Shown piece after piece: positions 60,406 to 64,000 of a stretch of DNA of 64,000 bases (within the stretch, counting starts at the first letter, position 1; each line of letters begins with the position of its first letter). Both the position numbers and the translations under genes were made by a program. Origin of the DNA: Nocardioides dongkuii (GTDB lineage: Bacteria; Actinomycetota; Actinomycetes; Propionibacteriales; Nocardioidaceae); NCBI RefSeq assembly GCF_014127485.1, contig NZ_CP059903.1, forward strand, positions 3,780,001 to 3,844,000. Reading direction: 5' to 3'. The notes under the pieces were generated by a model. The model worked only from the letters and a program-made list of their open reading frames with translations, searched no databases and was not told the origin of the DNA.

Positions 60406-60460
60406 GGTGGTTTGAGCAGACGAAGGCGCTCTGGCGCCTGAGCGTTCTCGAAACCCGGTG
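60406..60460. repeat. Dispersed palindromic repeat, degenerate single arm
   Basis: GGTGGTTTGAGCAGACGAAG, then GCGCTCTGGCGCC and the end CTCGAAACCCGGTG, a diverged copy of the long arm in reverse orientation. Confidence 0.75.
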
Positions 60461-60485
60461 CCCCGACAGACAACCCCGACCCCGC

Positions 60486-60534
60486 GAGTCGGCGCTTGTG
60501 TTCGCGGTCCGGAGCGGGACACAAGCGCCGACTC
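60486..60534. repeat. Long hairpin sharing its core with the 33-kb terminator
   Basis: GAGTCGGCGCTTGTG (60486-60500) pairs exactly with CACAAGCGCCGACTC (60520-60534), 19-nt loop. Its core GAGTCGGCGC is the same as in the palindrome at 33058-33093. Confidence 0.75.
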
Positions 60535-60545
60535 GGCGAGTGCCT

Positions 60546-60680
60546 CGGTGGTCGAGCAGGGACGAAGTCCCGGTGTCGAGACCCGGTGAGGTGCCTGGGG
60601 TGTCGGGTGGAGGCTGCTTCTCGACTCACCGGGTCTCGACAACGTTCAGGCGCAGAGCGCCTTCGCTGCTCGACCACCGG
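60546..60680. repeat. Paired-arm palindromic repeat, copy B
   Basis: Short arm (GGTGGTCGAGCAGGGACGAA, then GTCCCGGTGTCGAGACCCGG), a spacer of about 35 nt, then the long arm reversed (CACCGGGTCTCGACAACGTT to GCTCGACCACCGG). The arms share GTCGAG...GACCCGGTGAG in inverted orientation. Confidence 0.88.
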
Positions 60681-60684
60681 CGGT

Positions 60685-60848
60685 CGGTGGTCGAGCAGGG
60701 ACGAAGTCCCGGTGTCGAGACCCGGTGAGGTGCCTGGGGCGTTGGGTTCAGGCTGCTTCTCGGCTCACCGGGTCTCGACACCGCTCAGGCGCAGAGCGCC
60801 TTCGCTGCTCGACCACCGGCGGGACGCCTTCGCTGCTCGACCGCCGGC
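60685..60848. repeat. Paired-arm palindromic repeat, copy C, plus partial arm
   Basis: Nearly identical to copy B and directly adjacent to it, same length (135 nt to 60819) and same spacer pattern. It is followed by a repeated piece of arm end (GCCTTCGCTGCTCGACCGCC). Confidence 0.88.
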
Positions 60849-60914
60849 GTTACCTGGGCCACGGATCCTGCGGGCGGTGGTCGTGGGTGGTGGTGCGGTC
60901 GGGAGGATGGGTCG

Positions 60915-61988
60915 GTGACATCCCTTGCTGACCGCCTGTCCCTGCCGCACGGCCCCGAGTGGCCGAACCGGTTCGCGCTCGCCCCACTGACCAACACCCA
61001 GAGCCACGACGACGGGACGCTGTCCGACGACGAGCACGACTGGCTGGTGGCCCGTGGGCGTGGCGGGTTCGGGCTGACGATGACCTGCGCGGCGTACGTC
61101 GCTCCGGCGGGGCAGGCGTGGCGGGGGCAGCTCGGCATCGCCTCGGACGCGCACCTGCCCGGGCTCACCCGGCTGGCGGAGAGCCTGCGCGCCACGGGGA
61201 CCCGGTCCTCGGTGCAGCTGCACCACGGGGGCCGTCGCGCGGACCCGGCGCTCAGCGGCCGGCCGAACCAGTGCCCCTGGGACGAGCCGGACAAGGACGC
61301 GGTCGCGATGACGACCGCCGAGGTGCACGAGATGGTCGCCGACTTCGTCGCGGCCGCGGTGCGTGCCGAGCGCGCGGGCTTCGACGGCGTCGAGGTCCAC
61401 GGCGCGCACGGGTACCTGCTCGGGCAGTTCCTCGACGCCCGGCACAACCAGCGCACCGACGGGTACGGCGGGTCGCTCGACGACCGCGTCCGGGCCCTGA
61501 CGGAGGTGCTCGAGGGCATCCGCGCCGCCACCGGACCCGACTTCCAGCTGGGGCTCCGGCTCACCCCCGAGGGCAACGGCATCACCCTGCCCGAGGGGCG
61601 CGAGGTGGCCCGCCGGGTGCTCGCCGGCGGGACCCTCGACTACCTCGACATGTCGTTGTGGGACGTCTTCATGCGGCCGCGCGGCGCCGGGCACGACGGG
61701 CTGCTCATCGAGCACTTCACCGACCTGCCCCGCCACGGCGCGCTCCTCGGAGTGGCCGGCCGCGTGCTGTCCGCCGCCGACGCGCGGTGGTGCCTGGAGC
61801 AGGGCGCCGACTTCGTCTCCGTCGGGACCGCCGCGATCCTCCACCACGACTTCGCCGCCCAGGCGATCGCCGACCCCGACTTCCAGGTGCGGTCGCGCCC
61901 TGTCCCGCGGGACGTGCTGCGCGACGAGCACGTCGGGCCGGCGTTCATCGACTACCTCGCCGCAGGCTGGGACGACCTCGTGGCGTGA
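60915..61988 (+). CDS. Old Yellow Enzyme family NADH:flavin oxidoreductase
   Basis: 357 aa. FMN TIM-barrel: FALAPLTNTQS at the start, QLHHGGRRADPAL, VEVHGAHGYLLGQFL, and RTDGYGGSLDDRVRAL, the OYE signature; the FMN phosphate site is near ADFVSVGTAA. Reduces activated C=C bonds; no Fe-S motif, so it is the short single-domain class. GTG start at 60915 gives the expected N-terminus. Promoter must lie within or next to the repeats. Confidence 0.92.
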   Translation: MTSLADRLSLPHGPEWPNRFALAPLTNTQSHDDGTLSDDEHDWLVARGRGGFGLTMTCAAYVAPAGQAWRGQLGIASDAHLPGLTRLAESLRATGTRSSVQLHHGGRRADPALSGRPNQCPWDEPDKDAVAMTTAEVHEMVADFVAAAVRAERAGFDGVEVHGAHGYLLGQFLDARHNQRTDGYGGSLDDRVRALTEVLEGIRAATGPDFQLGLRLTPEGNGITLPEGREVARRVLAGGTLDYLDMSLWDVFMRPRGAGHDGLLIEHFTDLPRHGALLGVAGRVLSAADARWCLEQGADFVSVGTAAILHHDFAAQAIADPDFQVRSRPVPRDVLRDEHVGPAFIDYLAAGWDDLVA

Positions 61989-62056
61989 TGTCGGTCCCGG
62001 TGCTTACAGTGACCTGGGTCACATCCGCACCCGCGTCCTGCTCGGAGGAGAACGCC

Positions 62057-63742
62057 ATGTCCACGACCGCCTCGCCCGCCGCACCGCCCACCCTCCAGCC
62101 GTCCCTCGACCGCCGCCGCCTGCTCGCGGCGGCGGGCCTCGGGGGCCTCGCGACCGCCGCCGCCTCCGGCGAGGCGTACGCCGCACCCGGGCTCGACCCG
62201 ATGGACCTCAGCTTCGACATCGTCGACACCCAGCGCCCGCGCGACCTGGTCGCCGACCGGTTCGTCGAGCTGCGCGACCGGTTCGGGGGCCGCGGCCCGC
62301 GCTACACGGTCCTCTCGCCCAGCGACCAGCCCGGCCGCGTACGCCGTCGCGACGGCCGGCTCGAGATCGGCGGCCGCGACCCGCACTTCACGCTGCTGCG
62401 CTCGACGACCGGGCAGCGGGCGCCGTACGCCTCGGTCGTGGTGCAGGTGGCCTCGATGTCCGGCGACGACGAGCGCGACCGCGTGTACGCCGGGCTGGTG
62501 GCGGACGCGGGCGACCACGTCCTGGCCTGGTACGACGCGGCGACGGGCCGCGCCGGCATCGACGTCTCCGTCGACGGCGTGGTCACCGAGCTCGGCAGCG
62601 CCGAGGCGCCGGCCCTGACCGGGGGGTTCCGGATGGCGTTCAGCCTCACCAGCAGCACGGTCGTGGTGTTCGTCGAGGGCGGCGAGGGCCTCCAGCCGCT
62701 CGTGCAGGCCCGCCTCGACGACCACGTCGACCTGCGGCGCCCGGCGCTGCTGGCCCGCTACCGCAACGGCTTCGGCGCCGAGTCGGGATCGGGACGCACC
62801 GAGCTCGCCGCAGTCGAGGCGGGCTACTTCGGCGAGCTCGGCCTGCGTGACCCGCACCTGGTCACCCGCGCCGACGGCACGCCGTACCTCCGCGACGGCA
62901 AGGCCTACCTCACCTTCACCCAGGCGGGGCTGGCGTTCTTCGAGACCGCCCACTGGGGCGTGTGGACCCTCGACCTGCGCACCTTCGAGCTCGAGCAGGT
63001 CGCCAATCTGTTCTTCCGCCGCGAGGGGCTCGACGCCGTGCTCGGCGACCACGCCGGGCACCTGGTGCTCGACGAGCGCAACGACCGCTGGATCGTCACC
63101 AACAGCACCTGGGGCGACTTCTCGTTCGAGGGCGTCGAGATCAACTACACGACCGTCTCGACCCGCCGTGACCTGCTCTCCGGGGTGCACGTGCTCCGCA
63201 CCAGGCGCCTCCCGCTGCCGCTCGCCGACCTGCCCAGCGAGGCCGTCGGCCAGTGGGACCCGCACGTCGTCCGCATCCGCGGCCGCTGGTACGTCGCGTT
63301 CGTCAACGCGCGGGCGTTCTTCAACTTCTACCCCGCCCTGGCGCGCAGCGCCCGGGGCGCCGACTTCGACGACGGCCTCCGGCTCGTGGGCGCCGACGCC
63401 GACAAGGTCGAGACCGAGGGCACGGTGATGCAGAAGTTCGGCGACTCCTGGTACGTCCTGGCCAGCAACGGCGACGCCTCGCCGGAGGAGATCCGCGGGC
63501 AGTACCCCGTCTACGACCTGCAGATGGACCAGGTCGGCGTGCTGGACGCCCCGCACCCGACCAACATCCCGTGGCCGATGGTCATCCCGGTGCCGACGCG
63601 CAACGGACGCACGCGGTGGCTGATCGTGACCTTCAACGGCACCCAGTTCGAGGAGCCGCTGCTGGGCTACGGCACCCACGGAGACGTCGTGGTGATGGAG
63701 GCCGATCGCACCACCCGAGGCAGGCAGTTCCCCCGTCGGTGA
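62057..63742 (+). CDS. Tat-exported beta-propeller-like protein (GH43-like)
   Basis: 561 aa. Twin-arginine signal (LDRRRLLAAAGLGGLATAAA, then SGEAYAAPGL, cleavage near residue 43). The mature part is all-beta. The first 180 residues form a concanavalin-like region. The rest has blades such as DPHLVTRADGTPYLRDGKAY and GQWDPHVVRIRGRWYVAFVN, resembling glycoside-hydrolase family 43/62 propellers, though the catalytic triad is not certain. ATG 62057 has GGAGGAG upstream. The next gene overlaps its stop (GTGA). Confidence 0.75.
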   Translation: MSTTASPAAPPTLQPSLDRRRLLAAAGLGGLATAAASGEAYAAPGLDPMDLSFDIVDTQRPRDLVADRFVELRDRFGGRGPRYTVLSPSDQPGRVRRRDGRLEIGGRDPHFTLLRSTTGQRAPYASVVVQVASMSGDDERDRVYAGLVADAGDHVLAWYDAATGRAGIDVSVDGVVTELGSAEAPALTGGFRMAFSLTSSTVVVFVEGGEGLQPLVQARLDDHVDLRRPALLARYRNGFGAESGSGRTELAAVEAGYFGELGLRDPHLVTRADGTPYLRDGKAYLTFTQAGLAFFETAHWGVWTLDLRTFELEQVANLFFRREGLDAVLGDHAGHLVLDERNDRWIVTNSTWGDFSFEGVEINYTTVSTRRDLLSGVHVLRTRRLPLPLADLPSEAVGQWDPHVVRIRGRWYVAFVNARAFFNFYPALARSARGADFDDGLRLVGADADKVETEGTVMQKFGDSWYVLASNGDASPEEIRGQYPVYDLQMDQVGVLDAPHPTNIPWPMVIPVPTRNGRTRWLIVTFNGTQFEEPLLGYGTHGDVVVMEADRTTRGRQFPRR

Positions 63743-64000
63743 GGCCGGCGGCGGAGGTCCTGTGCGTCCCGGGAGTGGGTCTCGACGCCGCGGCGTGGCG
63801 ACCCACCCTCGACGGCCTGCCGCAGTGGCCGTCCGCCGTCGCCGTGCTGCCGGGGTACGGCGCCCGTCGGCGCCCCGGTGAGCCGCTCGACCCCGTCGCG
63901 CTGGGGCGCCGGGTCGCCCGCGAGCGGCTGGCCGGGCGGTCCGGCGTCGTCCTGGTGGGGCACTCCGCGGGCTGCCAGGTGGCGGTCGAGGCCGCCCGGG
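63739..64000 (+). CDS. Alpha/beta hydrolase, N-terminal fragment (cut by window edge)
   Basis: The first 87 residues show VLCVPGVGLDAAAWRPTL (oxyanion region) and the nucleophile elbow VLVGHSAGCQVAVEAA. GTG 63739 overlaps the stop of the preceding gene, so the two are coupled. Substrate unknown. Confidence 0.8.
   Translation, partial: MRPAAEVLCVPGVGLDAAAWRPTLDGLPQWPSAVAVLPGYGARRRPGEPLDPVALGRRVARERLAGRSGVVLVGHSAGCQVAVEAAR

Larger units (their letters stand above)
60280..60914. other. Repeat-dense intergenic region
   Basis: 635 nt between the response regulator and the Old-Yellow-Enzyme gene hold no gene. From left to right: about 120 nt of plain leader, a degenerate arm (60406), an unrelated 15-bp hairpin (60486), two tandem full paired-arm repeats (60546, 60685) and a short partial arm at 60820-60848. 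Confidence 0.85.

Noticed and set aside
60406..60848. Regular repeats looked like a short CRISPR array
   Set aside because: Units are inverted, of unequal length, and themselves palindromic; there are no unique spacers of constant length and no cas genes nearby.

Overview
The window comes from a high-GC actinobacterium, most likely Nocardioides or a close relative. The evidence is strong GC bias, frequent GTG starts, mycothiol synthase MshD, an actinobacterial GlnR orphan regulator, a CysA/SseC-type sulfurtransferase pair, ChoD-type oxidase and PhoP-type PHO boxes. No organism label was available, so this rests on gene content and base composition.

Layout. 1-6.2 kb: edge of an exopolysaccharide locus (two GT2 glycosyltransferases, O-antigen ligase/polymerase, Wzz-BY-kinase, DUF4012 protein). 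6.2-10.9 kb: a secreted Lys-rich protein, D-aminoacyl-tRNA deacylase, a thioredoxin-DUF4395-sulfurtransferase-SseC operon, two very small membrane proteins and a decayed Hsp20 gene. 11-18 kb: sensor kinase, MoaD-like protein, GlnR, an AbiEi/DUF559-type protein, MshD, YgfZ, a Fur-family regulator, nitrobindin and a DsrE-like protein. 18-20.8 kb: one very large Ala/Glu-rich coiled-coil membrane protein with an internal duplication. 20.8-31 kb: phosphate module (polyphosphate kinase, Pit with its DUF47 partner, pstSCAB). PHO boxes are visible before pstS (clear) and ppk1 (weaker). 31-37 kb: NUDIX-phosphoglycerate-mutase fusion, copper module (csoR, copZ, Cu-binding protein, Cu ATPase), small acidic protein and cold-shock protein. 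37.8-42.5 kb: ChoD-like oxidoreductase, a membrane phosphodiesterase and a metallo-hydrolase.

42.6-50.0 kb is a genomic island of about 7.35 kb in the 3' end of tRNA-Lys(TTT), bounded by near-identical 33/34-bp att repeats. It holds a broken tyrosine integrase, a broken IS3-family element, and a TetR/SDR/MFS/aldehyde-dehydrogenase cargo. A 14-bp palindrome at three places ties TetR to both catabolic genes, so the cargo looks like one aldehyde/alcohol-metabolising regulon on an immobilised island.

50-64 kb is chromosomal again: acyl-CoA dehydrogenase, a bacteriophytochrome fused to a PP2C phosphatase with a 57-aa gene upstream, a hotdog thioesterase behind a KstR-like box, NDH-2, an RsbW-like ATPase, a zincin, tRNA-Asp, tRNA-Glu and tRNA-Phe, a sulfotransferase, a LuxR-type regulator, a repeat-packed intergenic region, an Old-Yellow-Enzyme protein and a Tat-exported propeller-like protein.

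The most unusual signal is a family of dispersed palindromic repeats: single arms at 7.6, 10.6 and 60.4 kb and paired arms at 60.5-60.8 kb. One complete paired copy lies in frame inside the thioredoxin-like gene at 9.9 kb, where it forms the linker between membrane anchor and thioredoxin fold.
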